Notes under the pieces: model-generated
Told to the model about the DNA's origin: nothing
Databases searched by the model: none
What the model saw: only the letters and a program-made list of their open reading frames with translations
Assembly: GCA_902614065.1 (NCBI GenBank)
Contig: CACMJT010000008.1
Coordinates: 1-64,000 of the forward strand
Source of the DNA: an uncultured Bacteroidota bacterium
Lineage (GTDB): Bacteria > Bacteroidota > Bacteroidia > Flavobacteriales > Flavobacteriaceae
Length of the DNA: 64,000 nucleotides
Reading direction: 5' to 3'
Shown here: piece after piece, positions 9,070-17,785 of the stretch
Layout of the letters: every line of letters starts with the position of its first letter
Numbering within the stretch: position 1 is the first letter of the stretch
Translations under genes and position numbers: made by a program

Positions 9070-10755
9070 TTATTTCCAAAACTTATTTTTACTACTAAAT
9101 CCAATTCCAGAATTAAAAGTATTGGTAGGATCTAGTTCTTTATAAAAATTAAGTAAATCTTTTTTTGCAACATATTCATGTCCAACATTATGTTCTGATG
9201 GATATTCTGCCCCCCTCCTATCATAAATCTCAAACATTTTCTCTTTAATTTTTTTTGGATCTAAACCTTTTTTAATAATGTAGTTTTGGTGAAGTACGTG
9301 ACAAAATAAGTGCCCATAGTAAAATTTTAATTCAAAGCTATCCTCAAGGTCAGGTGGTAACTTTTCAAACCAGTTCTTTTCATTTCTTGGGAAAGCAATA
9401 TCCATAGACATTTGCCCTCCAATTTTATTTTCATGAATCTTCGAATATCTTCCAAATGCACTTGCTGCAGTAAACCTATGTAGGATTGCTTTTTTTCCCT
9501 CTTTTTCGTTGCATTCAAAAAAATCACCCTCTGAGTTTTTGAAAAACTTTTTAAAATAATCTCTAGCCTCATCGATTCCTTCATCTGACATTTCAATTAT
9601 CCAATGATGATCAAATCGTTTTCTAAATTTTTCAATTCTTTTTGGAAGATGATTTGGCCAAAAAAGACTTAGAAATTGCATAATTCTATCTGATAGATTT
9701 GAAGGAAGTATAGCAATATTTTTGGATAACAAGTCTACTTTTCTTTTTAATTCAAAAAGTGTTGGCAAGAATTTAGTTCCCAATTTTTCTAGAACAATAA
9801 AAGTGTCCTTGCTATATTTTTTTGCAGCATCATAACAATCCTTGTGCATATAATCTCCTGAAACAGGGAGACATTTAAAATTTTTTAAAACATCTTTCCT
9901 GATTTTCCAAAATGTATCAGGGTGGTTTGCGCCTACATAGAAAACTTGATTTCTTTTTGCTGATGGATATGTTTTAAGTCTAACTGCAAAAACAGCAACT
10001 TTTCCAGCAGATCCAGACGCACCATAGAGAAGTTTTGGATCTGAGTTAAATCGAGCCGGTTTTGTTGAATTAACATTTCTTACCAATTTTTCGTACGTTT
10101 CGTTTGATGATACTTTTTTTGATTTTAAAAGGTCTTTTTTACCAAAACATTTATTCTCAAGGTTATTAAGAATTTCCTCAGGACTTTTACCTAAATCAAT
10201 GTCAAGATCATTAATAAGCAATAACTTACCGTTTTTATCAATTTTTGCATAAAGGGACATTTCAGTGTATGCTGGGCCTCTTTTTACCAAAGAACCGCCT
10301 GAATTGTTGCAGACACCACCAACAATTGATGCTCCGATTGATGTTGAACCAATTACTGAGTGAGGTTCCCTGCCTAAAGGCAAGAGTTTTTTTTCAAGAT
10401 CATAAAGTGTACTTCCTGCTAAAGCTAATATTTCATTTCCATTATTTAATAGATGAATCTTATCAATTCTGAGCGTGTTGATAATTATAACTTCTCGGTC
10501 ATAATCACTTCCATATGGAGTTGATCCCCCAGTTAAGCCAGTATTCGCAGCCTGCATAATAATAATCAAGTCATTTTTAACACATAAATCAAGAACTTTC
10601 CAAAGTTCAGTAAGATTTCCTGGTTTTACTACAGCTAGAGCTGTTCCTGAGCCATATCTCCAACCATCAGAAAAAGGTTTCTTTTCCCAATCATTTAATA
10701 AAAGGTTTTTTGCGCCAATTATTGATATTAATTGTTTTTTAAAATCGTTATTCAA
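9070..10755 (-). CDS. dld: Quinone-dependent D-lactate dehydrogenase
   Basis: The 561-residue protein is close to the E. coli Dld length (571). The N-terminal FAD_binding_4 domain shows 'GNLTELWKVLDLC', 'QAANTGLTGGSTPYG' and 'IGASIVGGVCNNSGGSLVKRGPAYTE' in short conserved blocks. The C-terminal half matches the membrane-binding domain of Dld, with 'HHWIIEMSDEGIDEA' and 'EYPSEHNVGHEYVAKK'. It is a peripheral membrane enzyme that oxidises D-lactate to pyruvate and passes electrons to quinone. The start is TTG at 10755, divergent from the thioredoxin-like lipoprotein gene. Confidence 0.93.
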   Translation of the reverse strand: MNNDFKKQLISIIGAKNLLLNDWEKKPFSDGWRYGSGTALAVVKPGNLTELWKVLDLCVKNDLIIIMQAANTGLTGGSTPYGSDYDREVIIINTLRIDKIHLLNNGNEILALAGSTLYDLEKKLLPLGREPHSVIGSTSIGASIVGGVCNNSGGSLVKRGPAYTEMSLYAKIDKNGKLLLINDLDIDLGKSPEEILNNLENKCFGKKDLLKSKKVSSNETYEKLVRNVNSTKPARFNSDPKLLYGASGSAGKVAVFAVRLKTYPSAKRNQVFYVGANHPDTFWKIRKDVLKNFKCLPVSGDYMHKDCYDAAKKYSKDTFIVLEKLGTKFLPTLFELKRKVDLLSKNIAILPSNLSDRIMQFLSLFWPNHLPKRIEKFRKRFDHHWIIEMSDEGIDEARDYFKKFFKNSEGDFFECNEKEGKKAILHRFTAASAFGRYSKIHENKIGGQMSMDIAFPRNEKNWFEKLPPDLEDSFELKFYYGHLFCHVLHQNYIIKKGLDPKKIKEKMFEIYDRRGAEYPSEHNVGHEYVAKKDLLNFYKELDPTNTFNSGIGFSSKNKFWK

Positions 10756-10804
10756 TCAATTAATTCTTCTATACAATAAAGTTATTACATTTAATTAATA
10801 TTCA

Positions 10805-10812
10805 TAAATTTG
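10805..10812 (+). promoter_or_regulatory. -7 promoter box for TlpA-like gene
   Basis: TAAATTTG matches the Bacteroidota -7 consensus exactly. It ends 6 nt before the ATG at 10819, so the mRNA would be leaderless or nearly so. This also argues against the TTG at 10810, which lies inside the box, as the start codon. Confidence 0.5.
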
Positions 10813-10818
10813 CCGTCG

Positions 10819-11943
10819 ATGAGATACCTAATTATTATAATATTTTTTATTCTCTCTTGTTCAAAACCAAATAAGTATTCATTAACTGGGAATGTTAACT
10901 TAAATGATGATGATAAAGTATTTTTGGTTCAGATGAAAGATAATCGTCCAGTTTTAATTGATTCATCAACTGTCGTAAGCGGTGAATTTAAATTTTCAGA
11001 TTCCATCAATTTTCCAGAAATGCATTATTTATTTTTTGAAAAAATTACAGGAAATATACCCTTTGTTCTTGAACCTGGTAATATCAAAATTGATGTATAT
11101 AAAGACTCATTAAGAAGTTCAAAAATAACTGGAACAAAATCAAATAAAGATTGGACAGATTATTTAAGTCAAACTCAACCCTACACATCGGAACTAAATA
11201 ATATTCAAATTGAAATTAATCAATCTCTTAGGTTAGGTGACTCAGTTTTAATTTATGATTTGGAGGAACAATTCATTGACATGAGAAGTAAATTGGTAGA
11301 CTACGAATTTTTATTTATGAATAACAGAAAAGAATCATACATTTCAGCATTAATTCTTCAAAGAATGATATTTGAGAGATCAATAGACTACGATAAAGCA
11401 GATAGCATACTAAATTCCTTTGATAAAACTTTAGAAAATACCAATCCTTATGTCTCCGTTAGAAATATTATCGACAATTATAAACTGAGTAACATAGAAT
11501 CTCCAAACATTGGCTCATTTGCACCTAAATTTTCAGGTCCTGGAATTGATGGTGAAATTATATCCCTTAATCAAATCAAATCCAAATATATTTTAATTGA
11601 CTTTTGGGCTTCATGGTGTGAACCTTGTCGTGTTGAAAATCCTGGTTTGACTAATCTAATGAAATCATTCAGCAATGATGATTTTATAATATTAGGTGTG
11701 TCTCTAGATGTAAGCAGAGACGCTTGGATGAAAGCAATTGAGGTTGATGGTATTGACTCTTGGATTCACATATCAAACCTTGAATATTTTAATGGTCCAA
11801 TAGTTAAACTATATAACATAAGAGGAGATGTTGGAATTCCAAGTAATTTTCTTGTAAATCAAGAAAGAAAAATTATTGCAAAAGATATTAAAACTGAAGA
11901 GCTTGAGTTCATTCTTAATTCACAATTGAATAATTTAAATTAA
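10819..11943 (+). CDS. TlpA-like thioredoxin lipoprotein with DUF4369-type N-domain
   Basis: The 374-residue protein has a lipoprotein signal peptide (MRYLIIIIFFILSC, Cys at 14). The N-terminal beta-rich region ('YSLTGNVNLNDDDKVFLVQM') is like DUF4369, followed by a helical linker and a C-terminal AhpC/TlpA thioredoxin fold. The redox motif is WCEPC (C267, C270) and the cis-Pro loop is 'VGIPSNFL'. It likely reduces or isomerises disulfides in the periplasm. The start at 10819 is preferred because the lipobox spacing is then typical and the promoter box lies upstream. It is followed after 4 bp by an acyltransferase. Confidence 0.9.
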   Translation: MRYLIIIIFFILSCSKPNKYSLTGNVNLNDDDKVFLVQMKDNRPVLIDSSTVVSGEFKFSDSINFPEMHYLFFEKITGNIPFVLEPGNIKIDVYKDSLRSSKITGTKSNKDWTDYLSQTQPYTSELNNIQIEINQSLRLGDSVLIYDLEEQFIDMRSKLVDYEFLFMNNRKESYISALILQRMIFERSIDYDKADSILNSFDKTLENTNPYVSVRNIIDNYKLSNIESPNIGSFAPKFSGPGIDGEIISLNQIKSKYILIDFWASWCEPCRVENPGLTNLMKSFSNDDFIILGVSLDVSRDAWMKAIEVDGIDSWIHISNLEYFNGPIVKLYNIRGDVGIPSNFLVNQERKIIAKDIKTEELEFILNSQLNNLN

Positions 11944-11947
11944 GGAT

Positions 11948-12829
11948 TTGAAATTCATAAAACATGTATTTATCAAATCTTTATTTAAGTTAATAGGTTT
12001 ACTACCCTTTCCGCTCATTTATTTGATTTCAGATTTTGTTGCTTACATTCTCAAGAATATTATTCGATACAGAAAAAGTATCGTATATCAAAACATTAAA
12101 AAAACCAACCTAAACCTTTCTGAAAAACAAATTTCCTCTGTTGTTAATGAGTTCTACACACACTTCTCTGATGTGTTTCTTGAAATGATCAAATTAGACC
12201 AAATGAGCAAAAAGCAGATTGCCAAAAAATTTGTTCTCAAAAATAAAGAGCTGATTGATGGTTATTATAAAGAAAACAAAAGTGTAATATTAATGGCATC
12301 ACATTATGGAGGTTTTGAATGGTGCACAACCCTAGATTATTTTTTTAAACACAAGGTTGTTGCAATATACACACCCCTCAAAGATAAAGTCTTCAATAAT
12401 ATTGTTTATAAATCAAGATCCAAACACGGAATTAAATTAGTTCCAAGGACAGATTCAGTTAATGAAATAATAAAACTTGAAAAGACTAAAAACAATTATA
12501 TTTATGGACTTGCAGCTGATCAATCTCCTCAAATAAGAACCATCAATTATTGGACTAATTTTTTAGGAGTTGAAACTCTATTTTTTACTGGTTCGGAAAG
12601 ATTAGCTAAAGAATTAAATATTCCTGTAGTTTTTGGTGAAATGAAGAAGGTCAAAAGAGGTAAATATCAAATGGAATTTAAATTAATTGCAGATAACCCT
12701 TTACAATTAAAAGATAAGGAAATAACTGAAATCTATAAAAAAATGGTTGAGAATCAAATTAAAACAAATCCCTCGTTTTATTTTTGGACGCACAGGAGAT
12801 TTAAACATGAAAAATCAAGTTTAACTTAA
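11948..12829 (+). CDS. LpxL/HtrB-type lipid A acyltransferase
   Basis: The 293-residue protein belongs to the bacterial lipid A biosynthesis acyltransferase family. It has an N-terminal membrane segment (about 8-36) and 'VILMASHYGGFEWCTTL', containing the H-x4-E active-site pattern (HYGGFE). Further blocks are 'YTPLKDKVFNNIV' and 'GLAADQSPQ'. It would add a secondary acyl chain to lipid A or a related lipid at the inner membrane. It starts at TTG 11948, 4 bp after the TlpA-like gene, and its stop overlaps the convergent glmM stop by 9 bp. Confidence 0.9.
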   Translation: MKFIKHVFIKSLFKLIGLLPFPLIYLISDFVAYILKNIIRYRKSIVYQNIKKTNLNLSEKQISSVVNEFYTHFSDVFLEMIKLDQMSKKQIAKKFVLKNKELIDGYYKENKSVILMASHYGGFEWCTTLDYFFKHKVVAIYTPLKDKVFNNIVYKSRSKHGIKLVPRTDSVNEIIKLEKTKNNYIYGLAADQSPQIRTINYWTNFLGVETLFFTGSERLAKELNIPVVFGEMKKVKRGKYQMEFKLIADNPLQLKDKEITEIYKKMVENQIKTNPSFYFWTHRRFKHEKSSLT

Positions 12830-14191
12830 TGCTTTTTTAACTGAATTAAACATTGATTTTGAGATCTCTGCTTGTTTAGACTCTATGTATATTCGAATAA
12901 TTGGTTCAGTATTGGATTTCCTAACGTGAATCCAAGAAGATTTATTCTCAATTTTTAAACCATCAGTCTCATTAAATGAATAATTTTGAAATGCTGATTT
13001 TAATTTAATTTTAATCTCATTAAAGTTTAGGTTAGCATCAATATTAATTTTTTCTTTAAGCATGTGATATTTTGGAAGTTCTTCAAACACTTTAGAGATT
13101 GATTTATCTTTTAATGCTAGGGAAGTTAGTAAAAGACCCACTCCAACAAGTGCATCTCTTCCATAGTGACATTCAGGATAAATAATCCCACCATTACCCT
13201 CTCCACCAATTATCGCATTGACAGCTTTCATTTTTTCTACAACATTAATTTCACCAACTTTTGACGAAAAACATTCAACATTATATTTTGTACACACATC
13301 TCTTAAACCCATTGATGAAGATAAATTTGTCACCGCTGGTCCACTCTCTTTTGATAAAATATAATCAGCACAAGAAATTAATGTGTTTTCCTCTCCAAGT
13401 GTTTCACCTTTCTCTGAAACAAACACCAATCTATCAACATCCGGATCCACTGCAATACCAAGATCAGCATTATGTACTAGAACTTCTTTTTTTAATTCAC
13501 TTAGATTTTTATCTAAAGGTTCGGGGTCATGAGCAAAATTACCATCAGGAACACAATTTATTTTTATTACTTCAGCATTCAAGATATCAAGCAACATTGG
13601 AATAATAATTCCACCGCTGGAATTTATACCATCAACGACAATTTTAAATTTTTTATCTCTGATTTTTTGTGGCTTAACATGTTTTAAATTTAGAATTTCA
13701 TCAATGTGAAGTCTAAATGAGTCTTTAAGATCATTTATTTTACCTAAATCAGTATTATTGATTTGAGGAGTTAAATTATTACTTTCTATATCAAGAATTT
13801 CTTTTACATCATGTTCGCTTAAAAACTCACCTTTATCATTAAAAAACTTTAATGCATTCCAGTTTTTTGGATTATGACTCGCTGTGAGCATTATTCCACC
13901 CGATAATTTTTTTTTAATTATAACCAACTGAGCAGTTGGCGTGGTCGTTAGATCAATATTGACGACATGAATTCCACAAATTGAAAGAGTTTTATTGACA
14001 ATCTTAATAAATGTTTGACCCGATTCTCTTCCATCCCTTCCAACAGCTATGGTTATTTTTTTATTTCTATTTTTTTTTCTTTTGAAAAGTGAAAATGCGT
14101 GAACAAATCTAGACAGATTGTTAGGATTCAGACTGTTTTCATCATCTCCAAGTGTTCCTCTAATTCCAGAAATTGATTTGATGAGTACCAT
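12821..14191 (-). CDS. glmM: Phosphoglucosamine mutase
   Basis: This alpha-D-phosphohexomutase family enzyme of 456 residues converts glucosamine-6-phosphate to glucosamine-1-phosphate for UDP-GlcNAc. It shows the active serine loop 'GGIMLTASHNPKNWNALKF', the metal loop 'AVDPDVDRLVF', the sugar-binding 'GGEGNGGIIYPE' and the phosphate-binding C-terminal 'RKSNTEPIIRIYIES'. The start at 14191 (MVLIKSISGIRGT) matches relatives, though ATG 14197 and TTG 14200 are also in frame. Phosphomannomutase activity is a possible alternative. Confidence 0.92.
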   Translation of the reverse strand: MVLIKSISGIRGTLGDDENSLNPNNLSRFVHAFSLFKRKKNRNKKITIAVGRDGRESGQTFIKIVNKTLSICGIHVVNIDLTTTPTAQLVIIKKKLSGGIMLTASHNPKNWNALKFFNDKGEFLSEHDVKEILDIESNNLTPQINNTDLGKINDLKDSFRLHIDEILNLKHVKPQKIRDKKFKIVVDGINSSGGIIIPMLLDILNAEVIKINCVPDGNFAHDPEPLDKNLSELKKEVLVHNADLGIAVDPDVDRLVFVSEKGETLGEENTLISCADYILSKESGPAVTNLSSSMGLRDVCTKYNVECFSSKVGEINVVEKMKAVNAIIGGEGNGGIIYPECHYGRDALVGVGLLLTSLALKDKSISKVFEELPKYHMLKEKINIDANLNFNEIKIKLKSAFQNYSFNETDGLKIENKSSWIHVRKSNTEPIIRIYIESKQAEISKSMFNSVKKALS

Positions 14192-14282
14192 CGACATCAA
14201 ATATACTAATTCAATACTTCATTTTTGGCAATTTTTTAAACAAGAAAAGCCTTTTTTATCATTATATTGAAAGATTATTTTT

Positions 14283-17108
14283 ATGCAGGAATATATTTCA
14301 ATAACAGGATGCAGGGTTCATAATTTAAAGAATATTGATTTAAATATTCCAAGAAACAAATTGGTTGTAATTACCGGTGTTTCGGGAAGTGGTAAGTCTT
14401 CACTTGCCTTTGATACAATATATTCTGAAGCGCAGAGAAGATATATTGAAACTTTTTCAGCTTATGCAAGACAGTACATTGGTGGTTTGAAGAAACCAGA
14501 TGTTGATAAAATTGATGGCCTCTCCCCTGTCATAGCGATTGAACAAAAAACCACAACCAAAAACCCAAGATCAACAGTTGGTACGACAACTGAAATTTAT
14601 GATTTTTTAAGACTATTATACTCAAGAGTTTCGGACGCTTATAGTCCTAAAACAGGAAAAAAAATGGTAAACTTTTCCAATGATCAAATTCTGCACTTAA
14701 TTACATCTAAGTATCAAAATAAAAAAATTTCTATTTATTCTCCTATTATAAAATCTAGAAAAGGTCACTACAGAGAATTGTTTTTTAATCTGAGAAAACA
14801 AGGTTTTACAAAGGTCCGTGTTGACAATGAAATACAAGATATTAAAGAAGGTATGGAATTAGATCGTTACAAAGTCCATGATATTGATTTACTGATTGAT
14901 AAACTAACGGTTAATGTTGAAAAAACTTCTTTGAAAAGACTTGAAGAGTCTGTTGAAATAGCTTTATCTCAAGGTGACGACTCTATTCTTATCATCGATG
15001 ATTATAATAAACTAAACTACTACAGTAAAAATTTAGTTTGTCCAGAAACTGGAATATCTTTTGACAAACCTGAACCAAATTCTTTTTCTTTTAATTCCCC
15101 AAAAGGAATGTGTAAAGATTGCTCTGGACTTGGTGTCAAAAACATAGTTGATATGAACTTACTTATCCCCGATTATAATAAATCTATATACAATGGTGGA
15201 ATTAGAGCATTGGGTACATTTCAAAATACTTGGATTTTTAAACAGTTAGAAAATATTGCCAACAAATATGATTTTGATCTAAAAGACCCTATTAATAAAA
15301 TTCCTGACGAAGCCATGGAAATCATTCTAAATGGTGGTAAGGAGAAATTTAATGTTGTTTCAAAATCACTAGGTCTAACACGAACTTATGAAATTGATTT
15401 TGAGGGCATAATTAACTTTATTTTAAATCAATACTCAAATGCCTTTAGTAAAAAAATAAAAACATGGTCAAAAAAATTCATGAGGACAATTGAATGTGAA
15501 AAATGCTCTGCCTCTCGTTTAAATGAAAATGTAAAACATTTTAAAATTGATCATAAAGATATCACTGAAATTAGTAAGATGGATTTTGATGAGTTATACG
15601 ATTGGATCAAATTATTGAATACAAAGATTTCTGAAAAAAAACTTAAAATATGTCAAGAAATTATTACTGAAATAAAAAAAAGAGTCGAGTTCATAAGAGA
15701 TGTTGGTCTTAATTATCTTTCAATAGGAAGAGAAACAAGATCTCTATCTGGGGGGGAGTCTCAACGAATACGTCTTGCCACTCAAATTGGTTCACGTTTG
15801 CAAGATGTTCTGTATATTCTTGATGAACCATCCATTGGTTTACATCAAATAGATAATCTAAAACTAATTAAATCATTAAAAAAACTTAGGGATCTAGGGA
15901 ATACTGTAATTGTTGTTGAACACGATAGGGAAATAATGCTTCAATCTGATCATTTAATTGATTTGGGTCCAGGAGCAGGTGAAAAGGGAGGTGAAATAGT
16001 TTTTAATGGTAAAACAAACAATATTAAAAAAATTAGTTCAATTACTTCAGATTACCTTTTTAATAAACAAGAAATATCAAGATCTAGTTTTTTTAAAACT
16101 AAGAGTGATGGAAAGTTGATTTTGTCAGGGTGTACAGGAAATAACCTAAAAAATGTGGAGTTATCCATTCCCTTAGGAAAAATCATTGGTATATGTGGAT
16201 TGTCTGGAAGTGGTAAATCATCTTTAATTAACAAAACATTGTATCCTATATTAAGCAGGGCTTTTTATAGCTCAACAATTGAAAACCTACCCTATTCAAA
16301 TATTAGTGGAATAAATAATATTGATAAAGTAATCCAGATAAATCAATCTCCAATTGGAAGAACCCCAAGGAGTAATCCTGCTACTTATACTGGTCTGTAC
16401 GGATTGATCAGAGAAATGTTTGCTAAGCTACCTGAGTCACAAATAAGAGGATATAAAGCTGGCAGATTTAGTTTTAACGTTAAGGGAGGAAGATGTGAGG
16501 AATGTCAGGGTGCAGGAATGAAGAAAATTGAAATGAATTTTTTACCAGATATCTATGTTGATTGTGAGGTATGTAATGGGAAAAGATTTAATAAAGAAAC
16601 ACTGACTGTTAAGCTAAATAATAATTCAATCTCTGACATATTAAATATGACAATTTCAGACGCTGCAGTTGTTTTTAAAAATTATCCAAAAATTCTATCA
16701 AAACTAAAGGTTCTAATTGAAGTTGGACTTGGATATATTAGATTAGGTCAACAATCTACTACCCTCTCCGGTGGTGAGGCTCAGAGAATAAAGTTAGCAA
16801 CTGAATTATCTAAAAGAGATACTGGAAAGACTCTATACATATTTGATGAGCCTACAACTGGACTGCATTTCGCAGATATTGATCAATTAATGAAGATTAT
16901 AATAAAACTCTCAGAAAAAGGCAATACAATTATTATAATTGAACACAACACTGATGTATTGAAAATTGTGGATCATTTTGTTGAGTTGGGTCCAGGTGGA
17001 GGAAAAAATGGTGGTAAGGTAATATTTCAAGGAGATTTGAAAGAAATGTTGAAAAATGCTGATTCACCAACATCAAACATATTTAAAAAGGAGTTAAATT
17101 TAAGTTAA
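14283..17108 (+). CDS. uvrA: Excinuclease ABC subunit A
   Basis: The 941-residue protein is the damage-sensing ATPase of nucleotide excision repair. Both ABC halves are intact, with 'GVSGSGKSSLAFDT' and 'GLSGSGKSSLIN' Walker A motifs, 'LSGGESQRIRLATQIG' and 'LSGGEAQRIKLATELSK' signatures, and 'DEPSIGLH' and 'DEPTTGLH' Walker B motifs. The second zinc module (CEECQGAG...CEVCNGKRF) has all four Cys. The first is CPETG...CKDC, so its second Cys is missing. Relatives in Bacteroidota are, from memory, the same. The stop overlaps the next start (TAATG). Confidence 0.97.
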   Translation: MQEYISITGCRVHNLKNIDLNIPRNKLVVITGVSGSGKSSLAFDTIYSEAQRRYIETFSAYARQYIGGLKKPDVDKIDGLSPVIAIEQKTTTKNPRSTVGTTTEIYDFLRLLYSRVSDAYSPKTGKKMVNFSNDQILHLITSKYQNKKISIYSPIIKSRKGHYRELFFNLRKQGFTKVRVDNEIQDIKEGMELDRYKVHDIDLLIDKLTVNVEKTSLKRLEESVEIALSQGDDSILIIDDYNKLNYYSKNLVCPETGISFDKPEPNSFSFNSPKGMCKDCSGLGVKNIVDMNLLIPDYNKSIYNGGIRALGTFQNTWIFKQLENIANKYDFDLKDPINKIPDEAMEIILNGGKEKFNVVSKSLGLTRTYEIDFEGIINFILNQYSNAFSKKIKTWSKKFMRTIECEKCSASRLNENVKHFKIDHKDITEISKMDFDELYDWIKLLNTKISEKKLKICQEIITEIKKRVEFIRDVGLNYLSIGRETRSLSGGESQRIRLATQIGSRLQDVLYILDEPSIGLHQIDNLKLIKSLKKLRDLGNTVIVVEHDREIMLQSDHLIDLGPGAGEKGGEIVFNGKTNNIKKISSITSDYLFNKQEISRSSFFKTKSDGKLILSGCTGNNLKNVELSIPLGKIIGICGLSGSGKSSLINKTLYPILSRAFYSSTIENLPYSNISGINNIDKVIQINQSPIGRTPRSNPATYTGLYGLIREMFAKLPESQIRGYKAGRFSFNVKGGRCEECQGAGMKKIEMNFLPDIYVDCEVCNGKRFNKETLTVKLNNNSISDILNMTISDAAVVFKNYPKILSKLKVLIEVGLGYIRLGQQSTTLSGGEAQRIKLATELSKRDTGKTLYIFDEPTTGLHFADIDQLMKIIIKLSEKGNTIIIIEHNTDVLKIVDHFVELGPGGGKNGGKVIFQGDLKEMLKNADSPTSNIFKKELNLS

Positions 17109-17782
17109 TGAATAAACAAAACTGGATAGAAAAATCTCACGATTCATGGTCTGTTTTTAAAATTATGGGAGAACTTGTGGAAGGATATGAAAAATTATCT
17201 GAATTAGGTCCTTGCGTGTCAATATTTGGATCAGCTAGAACCCAAGAAGATGATCCTTTTTATAAACAAACAGTAAAGATCGCAAAGAAAATTGTTGGTA
17301 TGGGTCTCGGTGTTATCACGGGTGGTGGTCCAGGGATTATGGAAGCTGCAAACAAAGGTGCTCAACAAGCAGGTGGAATTTCTGTCGGATTAAACATTGA
17401 TTTACCTTTTGAGCAAACACATAATGAGTTTATAGACTCAGATAAACTTATTGATTTTGATTACTTTTTTGTTAGAAAGGTTATGTTCGTTAGATACGCG
17501 CAAGCTTTTATAGTTATGCCAGGTGGTTTTGGTACTTTAGATGAATTGTTTGAAGCATTGACATTAATTCAAACTAAAAAAATTCAAAAATTTCCAGTTA
17601 TTCTAGTTGGAAGTGAATTTTGGAATGGATGTATAGATTGGTTAAAAAACAAGGTTTGTAATGATTTTAAAAATGTTTCATCAAATGAAATGTTTTTGTT
17701 TGAGTTAGTGGATTCTGAGGACGAAATTATAGATATATTGAATGATTTTTATAATCAAAAAAGTTTTTCCCCAAATTTTTAA
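17108..17782 (+). CDS. LOG family protein (TIGR00730, lysine decarboxylase-like fold)
   Basis: The 224-residue protein carries the LOG motifs 'GGGPGIMEAANKGA' and 'PGGFGTLDELFE'. Family members hydrolyse nucleoside monophosphates (cytokinin riboside 5'-monophosphate in plants), and in bacteria they probably act as nucleotide 5'-monophosphate nucleosidases. The old 'lysine decarboxylase' label is misleading. The ATG overlaps the uvrA stop by 1 bp, and the next gene begins 3 bp after its stop, so the three form one transcript. Confidence 0.92.
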   Translation: MNKQNWIEKSHDSWSVFKIMGELVEGYEKLSELGPCVSIFGSARTQEDDPFYKQTVKIAKKIVGMGLGVITGGGPGIMEAANKGAQQAGGISVGLNIDLPFEQTHNEFIDSDKLIDFDYFFVRKVMFVRYAQAFIVMPGGFGTLDELFEALTLIQTKKIQKFPVILVGSEFWNGCIDWLKNKVCNDFKNVSSNEMFLFELVDSEDEIIDILNDFYNQKSFSPNF

Positions 17783-17785
17783 CAC

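Noticed and set aside
13261-13605. 114-residue ORF on + strand
   Set aside because: It is antisense to glmM and its composition (Leu, His, Gln rich) is typical of shadow frames.
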